A DNA stretch of 64,000 nt, from NCBI GenBank assembly GCA_002388665.1, contig DGMY01000088.1, forward strand, positions 1-64,000. The letters run 5' to 3'. Origin of the DNA: Opitutia bacterium UBA4506. Lineage in GTDB: Bacteria; Verrucomicrobiota; Verrucomicrobiia; Opitutales; Puniceicoccaceae. Made by a program: the position numbers and the translations under genes. Positions 16,728-25,002 of the stretch are shown here, piece after piece (positions within the stretch are counted from its first letter, which is position 1; every line of letters starts with the position of its first letter). Under the pieces are notes generated by a model that saw nothing but the letters and a program-made list of their open reading frames with translations, was not told the origin of the DNA and did no database searches.

Positions 16728-18920
16728 CTAGGATTTAGAAGTATACTCCTTCCCATATTTCTTCTGATAGTGATACCGGTACTCGGCCCCGTATTGCCCA
16801 TAGCCATAATCCTGATAGGTTCCGCGACCGGCGGCTGGGTTGGAGGTGACTCCATTGAGGACGACACCCATGACGGGGGAGCGGGATTTGTCGAGAAGGG
16901 TGACACCGTGTTTCGCGGCAGCCCGTGGGACTTTTTTCTGTCGGACGACGTAGATGGAGGTGTCGGTGAATTCGGCGAGGATGGTAGCGTCGGGGAAGAC
17001 GCCGACTGGAGGGGTGTCGAAGAGGATGAGGTCGTACTGTTCCTTTAATTGGGAGACTAGGATATCGAGATGGTTACTACTAAGGGCCTCAGTCGGTGAC
17101 TTGGTCGAACCTCCAGCTGGAATCAGGTCCAGATTTTCAGTGATGCGAGTTAGGCCGAGTTCGGGGTTGGCGAGGGGATTGGAATCGGTCGGAGTTCCGG
17201 CGGGGATGGAGCGTAGCCAGGAGAGAAGACCCTTCTCGTTGCTGACACCGAGATTACGGGCGAGGCTGGGCCGGCGCAGATCGGTGTCGATAAGCACTGT
17301 CTTATGATTGTGGCGGGCGTAGATGGAGGCGAGGTTGATGGCTACAAAGGTTTTGCCTTCCGAAGGGATGGTGCTGGAGACCATAATTGTAAAGGTGCTG
17401 GGGATCGCATCTTTGAGGTGAAGATTACTGTAGATGTTGCGGAAGGCTTCAGTGATCTCTTCCTGATTTCCGAGAACTCCTTTGGCTTTAGCCTCGGTGG
17501 AGTCCTCGTTTTCAATGAGGCGGACATCGCCCAGAAGAGGCTTTTGGAGGACGCGATCAATGTCGGTAAAAGTGCGGACTCGGTTGTCGATGAGTTCCAG
17601 ACCGATCGGAATGCCCAGGGCGCAAAGAACAAAGAGGAACCCGGCAGCAATTATCGTTTTCGTTTTAGAAGGTGCTATGGGAATCGTGGGAACGGTGGCC
17701 TCGTCCATGGTGCGGAGAGTACTAGTGTCGAGCTGGGAGGTGACTAATGTCTCATTAAGGCGATCGATGAGTCGCTCGTAGGTGCGCCGTTTGCTCTCTA
17801 CCTCGCGTTCGTGGACTTTATATTGAATGGCCAATTGGTCGAGATCGCGGGCGCGGGTTTCGACCTCGGCGATTCGTTTGCGAAGAATGGAAGTCTCGGT
17901 CTCGATCCCGTTCTGAGTTTGCTTTAGGGTGGCTTCACGGCGAGAGACGGCTGCGGAGAGCTGCCGACTTAAGGACTCCTTTTGGTTTTGGTTGTCGATC
18001 ATCGCTGGATGGCGTCGGAGGTATTTGCGCGAAAGAAGGTCTCTTTCCTGTTCGAGGGCTTCTAGGCGATTTATCAAGATTTCGATGGATTCGGACTCCG
18101 CGAGGGCTGGGATTCTTGAGAGTGAGTCAAGGTCGGTTCCCGCTTCTTCAATCTGTCCCAGTTGGGATTCGATGGTGACCAGACGGATCTGGTGCTCATT
18201 AAGAGCTTCGTTGAGGGTTTGGAGTTCTTGGGAAACGACCTGCTGGTTTTCTTCAATGGAGATCAGGTTGTTCTCTTGCCGGTAGGCTTGAAGCGACTCT
18301 TCGCCGGACTCTACCTCTTCTTGAGCGGTGGCGACTTGCTCCTCGAGGAATGTGACTGCGATCTGGCTTGAACCTGACCGCATTTCCGTAAGATAGCGGA
18401 TGTAGGTTTCGGCATAGAGGTTGGGAATCCACGCAGCGACGCGGGGGTTTGCATGCGTGCCTGTTAGCATCAGAAAGGGCGAATTGCTCTGACTTTTCAC
18501 CTCGAAGCTTGAGCGGAGGATTCCGACAGGACTTGGTGCTAATTCTTGGGCGTCAGAGTCGAGATAGGGGGCTACCAAAGCGGCAGTTTGTTCGGGGGTG
18601 AGTTTTGCTGCCACCGCTTCTGCCAACTGGCGACTGCGAAGTCTTTCTAGGTGGGTGATCAGAGCAATAGATAGGCTGGTGCTCTGGTTGCTCATTCCAT
18701 CTTCCATACTTCCGAGAACACGCTCTCGAGTGGTTTCGATCATGAGGGTAGTTTGTCCCTGATAGACGGGTGCCTGCATGAGCATGATGAAGGCGACGAC
18801 GGTGGCAATGATCACCCCCGTGGCTACGCCCGGGAGCCATCGATAGCGGAGGATGCCTATTAGGTCTCCGATAGAGAGGGTGGCTTGGTCGCTTTGGAAC
18901 GGATTGGTTGATTTCGGCAT
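16728..18920 (-). CDS. Wzc-like polysaccharide co-polymerase / tyrosine autokinase
   Basis: This 730-aa inner-membrane protein controls polysaccharide chain length and export. The N-terminal Wzz domain (SIGDLIGILRYRWLPGVATG) has a first membrane helix near residue 35. A long coiled-coil periplasmic region follows, then a second membrane helix (IIAAGFLFVLCALGIPIGLE). The cytoplasmic BY-kinase domain carries the Walker A SSTIPSEGKT (about residues 515-524), Walker A' TVLIDTDLRRP and Walker B DLILFDTPPVG. The tail from about residue 701 has nine tyrosines, the usual autophosphorylation cluster. The start codon lies 7 bp downstream of a pyrimidine-rich repeat tract, with no Shine-Dalgarno sequence visible. 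Confidence 0.93.
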   Translation of the reverse strand: MPKSTNPFQSDQATLSIGDLIGILRYRWLPGVATGVIIATVVAFIMLMQAPVYQGQTTLMIETTRERVLGSMEDGMSNQSTSLSIALITHLERLRSRQLAEAVAAKLTPEQTAALVAPYLDSDAQELAPSPVGILRSSFEVKSQSNSPFLMLTGTHANPRVAAWIPNLYAETYIRYLTEMRSGSSQIAVTFLEEQVATAQEEVESGEESLQAYRQENNLISIEENQQVVSQELQTLNEALNEHQIRLVTIESQLGQIEEAGTDLDSLSRIPALAESESIEILINRLEALEQERDLLSRKYLRRHPAMIDNQNQKESLSRQLSAAVSRREATLKQTQNGIETETSILRKRIAEVETRARDLDQLAIQYKVHEREVESKRRTYERLIDRLNETLVTSQLDTSTLRTMDEATVPTIPIAPSKTKTIIAAGFLFVLCALGIPIGLELIDNRVRTFTDIDRVLQKPLLGDVRLIENEDSTEAKAKGVLGNQEEITEAFRNIYSNLHLKDAIPSTFTIMVSSTIPSEGKTFVAINLASIYARHNHKTVLIDTDLRRPSLARNLGVSNEKGLLSWLRSIPAGTPTDSNPLANPELGLTRITENLDLIPAGGSTKSPTEALSSNHLDILVSQLKEQYDLILFDTPPVGVFPDATILAEFTDTSIYVVRQKKVPRAAAKHGVTLLDKSRSPVMGVVLNGVTSNPAAGRGTYQDYGYGQYGAEYRYHYQKKYGKEYTSKS

Positions 18921-18924
18921 TTGT

Positions 18925-19130
18925 TAGAAGTTGAAAGTGGGAAGTTTGAAGGTGGGAAAGTTTGAAAGTTTGAAGGTGGGAGAAGTCGTAAGTTGCAAGT
19001 TTGAAGTCGCAAGTTTTGGGGAGTAGGGAGGGGGAGGGGAGTCGAAAGTCGTAAGTGGGGAGTGGGGAGGTTGGAGAGTTGGAAAGTGGGAAAGTGAAAG
19101 GTTGGAAGGTGGGGAAGGGAGGTTTCGAGT
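18925..19130 (+). repeat. Purine-rich short-repeat tract (family A), left flank of four-helix-bundle gene
   Basis: About 200 bp of degenerate 7-9 bp steps (GAAGTTTGAAGGTGGGAA, GTCGTAAGTTGCAAGT), purine-rich on the plus strand. It fills the space between the Wzc-like gene and the four-helix-bundle gene. It is in the orientation opposite to the tract at 19545-19635. Confidence 0.85.
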
Positions 19131-19133
19131 GGG

Positions 19134-19499
19134 TTATTTTCTTAGTGTGGCGGTGAATTTGGCGATTTGGCGGGATAGGATCTCGTACGAATCCCGTATT
19201 TCGATTATTTGATCGTGGCTCAGATAGGAGAGGTCTTCTGCTAGGTAGAGCATCGAACGAACTTCTCCGGCTGATGCTTTTGCAATATCCAGATAGCGGG
19301 CAAAGTTGGTTGGAGACTGCTGTTCAAAACCCTCGGCGATGTTGTTCATTACCGACACGGCTGCTCGCTGGATCTGGTCTCGGTATCCGAAATCTCTTAA
19401 ATCACGAAAGGAGAGGTAGATCGTTCCGACGAGCGTTCGGCTCCTCTGCCAAATCGACAAATCCTCAAACCGCTCCGCGAATCCATGCTCAGTTCTCAT
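19134..19499 (-). CDS. Four-helix-bundle protein (23S rRNA intervening-sequence / Avd-like family)
   Basis: This 121-aa protein has the pattern of the TIGR02436/S23 four-helix-bundle family: FEDLSIWQRSRTLVGTIYLS, then FGYRDQIQRAAVSVMNNIAEG and ARYLDIAKASAGEVRSMLYL. The RAAVSVMNNIAEG core is diagnostic. Family members are encoded in intervening sequences of 23S rRNA in some bacteria, and relatives (Avd) assist diversity-generating retroelements; most have no known role. Here it sits between wza-like and wzc-like genes, with a purine-rich array on its left and a pyrimidine-rich array of the same family on its right. It interrupts an otherwise conserved export gene order, which suggests insertion. 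Confidence 0.9.
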   Translation of the reverse strand: MRTEHGFAERFEDLSIWQRSRTLVGTIYLSFRDLRDFGYRDQIQRAAVSVMNNIAEGFEQQSPTNFARYLDIAKASAGEVRSMLYLAEDLSYLSHDQIIEIRDSYEILSRQIAKFTATLRK

Positions 19500-19544
19500 G
19501 TTTCAATTCTTTAAGATCGAGCCGTTGCTCTCGATCCTAATACC

Positions 19545-19635
19545 TTCCCACTTCCCAACCTGCGCACCTTCAAACCTTTTACCTTCAAACCTTCAAACCT
19601 TCGTACCTTTAACCTTCAACCTTCCCACTGTCTTC
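19545..19635 (-). repeat. Purine-rich short-repeat tract (family A), inverted, right flank
   Basis: The plus strand is pyrimidine-rich (ACCTTCAAACCTTTTACCTT and similar), so the minus strand carries GAAGGTTTGAAGGTTTGAAG. This is the same repeat family as 18925-19130 but inverted, placing the four-helix-bundle gene between opposed arrays that can base-pair. Confidence 0.8.
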
Positions 19636-19706
19636 CCCTCGCGCGGGCACGCTACCGCCCTTGGTCGGCCTTGTGGGCAGATTAACGAGAACGTGAAGCT
19701 GGACTG

Positions 19707-19750
19707 TGGGCCGCATCGTGCGGTTCGGGGGAACGCCGTTCGGCGTTGGG
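19707..19750 (+). repeat. Paired short palindromes (REP-like)
   Basis: Two adjacent hairpins are present: CCGCA-TCG-TGCGG at 19711-19723 and AACGCC-GTTC-GGCGTT at 19732-19747. Their compact GC-rich form is like REP elements. No second copy of this exact pair was seen in the window. Confidence 0.5.
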
Positions 19751-19860
19751 AAAGTGGGAAAGTGGGAATGTGAGAAAGTGGAAGGTTAAAGGTTGGAAGG
19801 TGGGATTAGTCGCAAGCTACAAGTGGAAAGTTTGGAGGTGGGAAAGTGGAAAGGGACAAT
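19748..19860 (+). repeat. Purine-rich short-repeat tract (family A)
   Basis: GGGAAAGTGGGAAAGTGGGA-type and GAAGGTTAAAGGTTGGAAGG-type steps, purine-rich on the plus strand, following the palindrome pair. Confidence 0.8.
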
Positions 19861-19861
19861 T

Positions 19862-19955
19862 CCGCACCGTCCTCTGACGCTCTGCCATCTGTCCTCCGCC
19901 TTCTGACGCTCTGCCTTCTGACATCTGACCTCTGACGCTCCGCCCTCTGGGCATT
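19862..19955 (-). repeat. 7-8 bp TCTGACGC/TCTGCCT array (family C)
   Basis: The plus strand repeats CCTCTGAC, GCTCTGCC, ATCTGTCC and CTTCTGAC. The minus strand therefore has the GGCAGAG/GTCAGAG pattern also seen on the plus strand at 24905-24985. It lies in the spacer upstream of nothing obvious, 70 bp from the end of the wza-like gene. Confidence 0.75.
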
Positions 19956-20021
19956 TTTGCCTATCCAGATCGCTTTGGTTCCCTGTGGTTCTGATTTTCA
20001 TGATGCCAGCGATTTCCGCGC

Positions 20022-20681
20022 TTAGAAGTAGCGGCGGGGGACGTAGAGAATGTCCCCTGGGAAGATCTTGAAGCGGGTGGTGGCAAACCCGTCGGAGTCG
20101 TCGGTCAAGACATCGTCCATATCGATGACCGAAACTTTCTCCCGTCCGTCACTCGCTTTGCGGGTGACGCGGATGGACGATTTTTTGGCTATGTCGGTGA
20201 AGCCGCCGGCCATGGCGATGGCGGCTTCCACTTCGAGGTAGTTGGCGCCCATAGGGAGAGAGAAGGAACTGGGTTCGCTCACCTCACCGAGGACGGTGAT
20301 CCGCTTGGGGGAGAACTCCTCAATGGTGACAAAGACCTCGGGTGCGCGGAGAAACTCCTCCTCGACGAATGACTTGGCGAGGGACTCTTTGGCTTCCTCG
20401 ATGGAGAGACCGCCGATCGTCACGGTACCCAAGAGAGGGACAGTGATCTCGCCCCGGGCTGTGATGCGCTGGGTTGTGGCCAGGTCGGGCTCGTCGAAAA
20501 CAGTCACTGCGACGCTGTCGAAGGGCGCGAGAAGGTAGTTGTCCAGTGCCGGTCCCTCCGATTCGGTCTCCGCCGGCGTGTCCGCCGCCCCGAAGCCGGG
20601 GGTGAGACTGCTCATCGCGATCAGTATTATACTATGAGCGGTGATCGCCCTCCGGAGTCGGTGTCGAAAGAACTTTGGCAT
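20022..20681 (-). CDS. Polysaccharide export protein, Wza-like (PES + SLBB)
   Basis: This 219-aa periplasmic/outer-membrane exporter has an N-terminal signal segment (ITAHSIILIAMSSLTPGFG). The polysaccharide export (PES) domain follows (DSVAVTVFDEPDLATTQRIT, then GEITVPLLGTVTIGGLSIEE). One SLBB domain ends the protein (ITVLGEVSEPSSFSLPMGAN and FKIFPGDILYVPRRYF). It is shorter than E. coli Wza (~380 aa). It lacks the second SLBB and the C-terminal pore helix, and it has no lipobox cysteine. The pore may instead be completed by the adjacent barrel protein (20708-21841). Confidence 0.9.
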   Translation of the reverse strand: MPKFFRHRLRRAITAHSIILIAMSSLTPGFGAADTPAETESEGPALDNYLLAPFDSVAVTVFDEPDLATTQRITARGEITVPLLGTVTIGGLSIEEAKESLAKSFVEEEFLRAPEVFVTIEEFSPKRITVLGEVSEPSSFSLPMGANYLEVEAAIAMAGGFTDIAKKSSIRVTRKASDGREKVSVIDMDDVLTDDSDGFATTRFKIFPGDILYVPRRYF

Positions 20682-20707
20682 CGTAGGTAGTAAGAATTCT
20701 CTTACTG

Positions 20708-21841
20708 CTAGAACTGTGCCGATGCGGTGAGCATGGCGCTGAAATCCTTGTATTCAAATTCTGATACGTTGGAGTCGCGGTCGGCGTAGAAGAGTTGGAG
20801 GCCGATGCTACCCCAGTCGGTGAATTGGTAGTTGGCACCTGTGAAGGCGCTCCATTGGGTGTCGTCGCGCTCGTCGCTGGCCAGAGGCGCAGTGTAGCTC
20901 GCATCGAGGTATCCTGCCCCGATGTTTCCGGAAAAGTCTTCGGTGAAGTTGTGTTCGAGGCTGAGGTCGATCGAGAACGAATCTTCTGAGAGATTGTTGG
21001 AAGTCGTGTTGAAGTCCTGGCTGACCGTGAGGATGACATCGGTAAGGTCGGACATGTTCCAAGTGGCCCCGATGAGGAAGTAGGGGGCGGTCTTGTCGTC
21101 CTCGCCCGAGACATCGAATTTTCGATGCTGGATACCGACCTCGGCAATACCCTCAACCGTGGGGAGGAGTTGGCCGGTGGCGCCGACAATCGCAGCGATG
21201 TCATCGGAATCGTTGGCGTCATCGGTGTCCTTGACGGTGGTGCTGCGGTAGCGGACGTCCAAGTTCAGCGTGAGGGCCTCTGAGTAGTCGTAGAAGCCGC
21301 CGCCGCTGACCCACCAGATCTCCCGGTCGGAGTATCCTGCAGTTTTTGAGTCGGAGTAGAGATAGTTTCCTGCTGCTTCGAGGCCGGTTCGCTCGGATAC
21401 GTAGTAGGCCACATTGCCGCCAGCGTCGCTGTCGGCTGTCCGGGTCACGTCACCGATCGCACCACTGGCACTGGTGGTTTCGTTGTAGCCACCGTAGACG
21501 CCTCCATTGATCGCGGAGTTTCCGAGGAAGTTGACGCTGATGTTGCTTTTAACGTTCTCGGCGTCGTTGTTGGAGTAGTCTACGTACCGTTGAAATTCGT
21601 ATCCGCCGTAGGCGTTGATTTGGATGGCGCCCTCGTTCTTGCTGAATGCGAGCCCGGGAGTGACGTAGAAAATCGTATCTTCCTCTTCTTCTGCATTGAG
21701 GAAAACGTTGGTGGTGTATTCAACGCTGGCGTCGACGGTTGCGTAGAGTGCTAGCTTTGAATCTGGAAGAAGGCCGGCGCCGAAGGTCGAGGAGACTGCG
21801 GAAATCAGAGTTCCTCCGATTGTAATAGGTGTTGCTTTCAT
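20708..21841 (-). CDS. Outer-membrane beta-barrel protein of the exopolysaccharide locus
   Basis: This 377-aa protein has a signal-like N-terminus (MKATPITIGGTLISAVSSTF) and many alternating amphipathic strands, ending in YKDFSAMLTASAQF with a terminal aromatic residue as in outer-membrane barrels. EYTTNVFLNAEEEEDTIFYV at the start resembles BBP2-type exopolysaccharide barrels. It lies between the initiating transferase and the Wza-like exporter, so an export or pore role is likely. I use the ATG at 21841; the longer frame (to 21940) overlaps the transferase gene. Confidence 0.8.
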   Translation of the reverse strand: MKATPITIGGTLISAVSSTFGAGLLPDSKLALYATVDASVEYTTNVFLNAEEEEDTIFYVTPGLAFSKNEGAIQINAYGGYEFQRYVDYSNNDAENVKSNISVNFLGNSAINGGVYGGYNETTSASGAIGDVTRTADSDAGGNVAYYVSERTGLEAAGNYLYSDSKTAGYSDREIWWVSGGGFYDYSEALTLNLDVRYRSTTVKDTDDANDSDDIAAIVGATGQLLPTVEGIAEVGIQHRKFDVSGEDDKTAPYFLIGATWNMSDLTDVILTVSQDFNTTSNNLSEDSFSIDLSLEHNFTEDFSGNIGAGYLDASYTAPLASDERDDTQWSAFTGANYQFTDWGSIGLQLFYADRDSNVSEFEYKDFSAMLTASAQF

Positions 21842-21861
21842 TGGATGCTGAGAGTTTCGGA

Positions 21862-23268
21862 TTAGTGAGCGTTGCGAGAGGGTACGATAAGTCCGGAGGC
21901 TGTCCGGAGGATGATCGATAGGTCTAGGGTGAGGCTCCAATTTTCGAGATAGTGAATGTCAGATTCTGCGCGCTGGCGGACGTCTTCGGGGGTGTTAATG
22001 AGGCCGCGGTATCCGCGGACCTGGGCCAGGCCGGTGATGCCGGGTTTTACGAAAGTGCGGACGGCATAGGCGTCGAACACTTCGGCAAATTCCTCATCGT
22101 GCTGAGGGAGGTGAGGGCGGGGCCCGACCACGCTCATGTCACCGAGGACGACGTTGATAAATTGTGGGAATTCGTCGAGGCTGAGCTTTCGAAGCAGGGC
22201 GCCGATCGGATAGATGCGGGAGTCGCCTTTGGTCGCTTGGCGCGCTTCGTCGTCGTTATTCTCATACATCGTCCGGAATTTAACCATGCGGAACCGGCGT
22301 CCGTTTTGGCCGTGCCGTTCTTGGATGAAGAACAGTTTGCCAGGGGATTGACGTAGTTGGGAGAGAAATACGAGTAGGCAAAGTGGAGGTAGGACGAAGA
22401 GGCAGATCGGAAGGGCGATCGCCAAGTCGAAAAAGCGCTTTGCCATCTGGTTGAACGGACACTCCAGGGGCTCGGGGTGGAAGCCAAGGAATTGGAGTCC
22501 GCCTTCGTTGTGGATGACGGGTACCACGCCGAGGCTGGCTTGGAGGTCCCAGATGTGAACCACGCGGATGCCCAGCTTGTCCCCAATGAGCTTGTGGTCG
22601 ATGAGGTTCTTGCACAGTTCCGGTGGATCGAGGAAGACTGCCGTGGAAGGGCGGAGGCGGGTGAGGGTTTCCTTTTGGGTGGAGGCTGCGCCGAGGTGGG
22701 GGAGGCCGTCGATGGACTCGCCGTCCGGACCGTTGCCGATGTATCCGATCAGATCCAGCCCCAGGGTCTCGCGGTCGCGGAACCAGGCGATTTTCTTCCG
22801 CACCATCTCGGGTTCGCCGATCAATACGGTCGAAAGGCGGCGGGTTCCTTTGAAAATCCGTTGGGTGAGACGGGGAATGACGTAGTGGTTCAATCCGAGG
22901 AGGACGATCGGGAGGATCAAAAAGTAGGAAATGAGAAATGCCCGGGAAATGACGTGGTCCTTACTGAGGAAGGAGTAGGACGTCACCATGAAGAGGGCGA
23001 TGCAGGTTTGGCGGAAGCAGGACATCAGCGAGCGGTCCGCCGATTGGTAGGCCGGGGCGAGGGCGAGGGACCGGCTGCGCATGATCCGCTCGATCGCGAC
23101 CGCCAGAAAGATCAATGCCGAATAGACGAAGTATCTGCCGAACGAAGGCAGTGAGTGCGTGTAGAGTGGCAGGAAGGTGACATACCAGACCCAGTAGGTG
23201 AGGAAGGCTCCGCCCGCGAGCGTCCATAGCTTGAGGAGCCGAATCCCCTGCATGCGAGTGCCGATCAT
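21862..23268 (-). CDS. Initiating sugar-phosphate transferase (WcaJ/WbaP-like polyprenyl glycosylphosphotransferase)
   Basis: This 468-aa inner-membrane enzyme links the first sugar-phosphate to undecaprenyl phosphate. It has N-terminal membrane helices (FVYSALIFLAVAIERIMRSR), a CoA-binding-like middle domain (STVLIGEPEMVRKKIAWF), and the catalytic C-terminal domain. The last contains KRFFDLAIALPICLFVLPPL, MVKFRTMYENNDDEARQATK, RKLSLDEFPQFINVVLGDMS, VVGPRPHLPQHDEEF and VKPGITGLAQVRGYRG. Its ATG at 23268 overlaps the regulator's TGA (ATGA), so the two are coupled. Confidence 0.93.
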   Translation of the reverse strand: MIGTRMQGIRLLKLWTLAGGAFLTYWVWYVTFLPLYTHSLPSFGRYFVYSALIFLAVAIERIMRSRSLALAPAYQSADRSLMSCFRQTCIALFMVTSYSFLSKDHVISRAFLISYFLILPIVLLGLNHYVIPRLTQRIFKGTRRLSTVLIGEPEMVRKKIAWFRDRETLGLDLIGYIGNGPDGESIDGLPHLGAASTQKETLTRLRPSTAVFLDPPELCKNLIDHKLIGDKLGIRVVHIWDLQASLGVVPVIHNEGGLQFLGFHPEPLECPFNQMAKRFFDLAIALPICLFVLPPLCLLVFLSQLRQSPGKLFFIQERHGQNGRRFRMVKFRTMYENNDDEARQATKGDSRIYPIGALLRKLSLDEFPQFINVVLGDMSVVGPRPHLPQHDEEFAEVFDAYAVRTFVKPGITGLAQVRGYRGLINTPEDVRQRAESDIHYLENWSLTLDLSIILRTASGLIVPSRNAH

Positions 23269-23561
23269 GATTCCATACTCCTCCGAAAGCATGCTTCGAG
23301 AACCATCCGGCTAGCCGCGACTCGGTTCTCTACCCCCATCTTGCGAAGAATGCGGGAGACATGGTGATTTACGGTACGGCGACTGATCCCGAGGATGACC
23401 GCGATCTCTGCGTCGCTCTTGGCCTCGGCAATCCATTCCAACACCTCCGACTCCCGTCGGGTCAGATCGTGGGAGTCTGCCAACAGTTCTTGAGCAAGCC
23501 CGTTGGCACCGAATGGTGTAAACGGTGCACAGGACGACGTGTCTTGTGGCTTCTTGTTCAT
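23265..23561 (-). CDS. Small LuxR/GerE-type DNA-binding regulator
   Basis: This 98-aa protein is essentially a GerE helix-turn-helix: LTRRESEVLEWIAEAKSDAE, then IAVILGISRRTVNHHVSRIL and RKMGVENRVAASR. There is no receiver or ligand domain in front, only ~30 polar residues. It is the first gene of the exopolysaccharide run and overlaps the next gene by 4 bp, so it probably regulates this locus. Single-domain GerE proteins need an unseen partner or act constitutively. Confidence 0.88.
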   Translation of the reverse strand: MNKKPQDTSSCAPFTPFGANGLAQELLADSHDLTRRESEVLEWIAEAKSDAEIAVILGISRRTVNHHVSRILRKMGVENRVAASRMVLEACFRRSMES

Positions 23562-24430
23562 GTGTTAGGAATGGAAGGTGTTTTCGTTGAAAATTCGTGA
23601 ACTCTTTACTCGAAATTACCAAGCAGTTCGTGGGCCCATTATTCCTGTAACATTAATTTTATAAATACGTAAATCGGAGCTGCAAAAATGGAGAAAAAGT
23701 TGCGAAAAATCTTAACCTGCTGATTCTGAGTGGATTGCACGAGTGCACTGAAATAGGGGTAGAGCGAGAACTAGTGGGGATATTCTTGAATTAGCAAAAA
23801 TTTTACGAAGCATCAGGGGTGGAAATTTTTACCTCAGGGTAAAATTTGTCGAATTTTGTACCACGAGAGTAGATTTTAAGCCGTTCTCAGGGCGGTGATC
23901 GAGGAGCGGGCGCGGTTCCGCTCAAGCCGATTCTGGGATAAATTCGCGCCGGAATCGCACTGATTGAGGCACCTGTGTGGCACGTTTAGAGAAGCCGTTA
24001 TCCAGGAATGAGATATAGGCAATAGTGCCTAATTGATGTCTGAAACATGCCGCAGTCGCGAAATAGCGTTTCAATCAATGAAATTGAATCGCCTTCTGTC
24101 GCTCCGAAGCGAGATGTAGTCAATTGAAGGAATTGATCGGTCGATGAGAAAGGATTTCGGACCATGGATTTTATTGAAAATGATCGAGAGGCGAGGTGGG
24201 GCAGCGGCGGACTTTTTGGCGCGGGAGACGGTTTGGGAAATCGGAGCGTTTGGGGTCGATTTGACCGAAGGGCAACCCGGTGGGTTTTACGTAAAATCGA
24301 CGGAAGGTTTGCTAAATTTGAGAAAAGCTCCGAATTTGTGAAAAAAAATCATTGCGCAGCGGAGCAGGATCGTAAATGTTATGGGGGAATCCCCCATTGC
24401 GAGGGATGTTTTATTCAACCAGGAAAAACA
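23562..24430. other. Divergent intergenic region between two regulators, with several palindromes
   Basis: No convincing gene is present. Inverted repeats are TTTTACC-TCAG-GGTAAAA (23827-23844), TAGGCA-ATAG-TGCCTA (24016-24031), TTCAAT-(7 nt)-ATTGAA (24070-24088) and TCAATT-GAAGG-AATTGA (24120-24136). The open frame from 24164 that runs into the XRE gene has no protein-like composition. The palindromes are candidate operators for the flanking LuxR-type and XRE regulators. Confidence 0.5.
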
Positions 24431-24739
24431 TTGGAACTGTCAGACAAAAAAAATCTAATCGGAGTGAACTTGCGCCGGATGCGTATGGAGCGCGGTACAA
24501 CCCAGCAGGGAATGGCCGCCACTTGCTCAGCACGTGGCTGGGATCTATCCCGCGCGGGTCTCTCTAAAATTGAAGCAGGCATTCGCCGTGTGAACGATGC
24601 AGAGCTCTTGCTCTTGGCGGACATCTTGAAGGTCCCCATGGACAATCTCTTCGGACTCGAAACGAGTGCGAGCGAACGCGAGCGGGAAGCTGCTGCGAAC
24701 CAGGCCCTTCTTGTTGCCCGTCACGGGCGGGAAGGATAA
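24431..24739 (+). CDS. XRE-family helix-turn-helix regulator
   Basis: This 102-aa DNA-binding protein has the Cro/C1 helix-turn-helix: IGVNLRRMRMERGTTQQGMA, then ARGWDLSRAGLSKIEAGIRR and LLLLADILKVPMDNLFG. The frame is open from 24164, but the upstream part is not protein-like. The TTG at 24431 has AGGA seven bases before it and starts just in front of the domain. It may control the divergent exopolysaccharide genes or the following permease; no direct evidence distinguishes these. Confidence 0.75.
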   Translation: MELSDKKNLIGVNLRRMRMERGTTQQGMAATCSARGWDLSRAGLSKIEAGIRRVNDAELLLLADILKVPMDNLFGLETSASEREREAAANQALLVARHGREG

Positions 24740-24752
24740 TTGCCTTTTTGGA

Positions 24753-24794
24753 AATTCCTGGGGAGGGGCGGTTGTCGTCCCTCCCCATGGAATT
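24753..24794 (+). terminator. Long stem-loop after the XRE gene
   Basis: AATTCC then GGGGAGGG (24753-24767) pairs with CCCTCCCC then GGAATT (24779-24794), giving a stem of about 14 bp with a small internal mismatch and an 11-nt loop. It lies 13 bp after the XRE stop. No U-tract follows, so it could be a transcript-stabilising hairpin instead of a terminator. Confidence 0.45.
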
Positions 24795-24904
24795 GCCGAT
24801 TCCCCGGCAAATTACTCTCGGCACCGCGCATTGCGCGCAACGGGAGTCAGGGGTGGAAACCGGAATCCGGTGACCATCCTTTTTTTGTGGGCGGGTTTCT
24901 GGGG

Positions 24905-24985
24905 CAGAGGTCGGAGGGCAGAGGGCAGAGGGCAGAGGGCAGAGGGCGGAGGGCAGAGGTCGGAGGGCAGAGGGCGGAGGAGTTA
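24905..24985 (+). repeat. 7-bp AGGGCAG array (family C)
   Basis: About ten tandem heptamers, mostly AGGGCAG with AGGGCGG and AGGTCGG variants. It is inverted relative to the related array at 19862-19955. Confidence 0.85.
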
Positions 24986-25002
24986 TTTTGAAGGTGAGGT
25001 TG

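Noticed and set aside
19134..19499. Diversity-generating retroelement (Avd plus reverse transcriptase)
   Set aside because: The protein belongs to the wider family, but no reverse transcriptase or template/variable repeat pair was found nearby.
24164..24430. N-terminal extension of the XRE regulator
   Set aside because: The composition is not protein-like and it has no recognisable domain. A TTG with a well-placed AGGA lies just before the helix-turn-helix domain.
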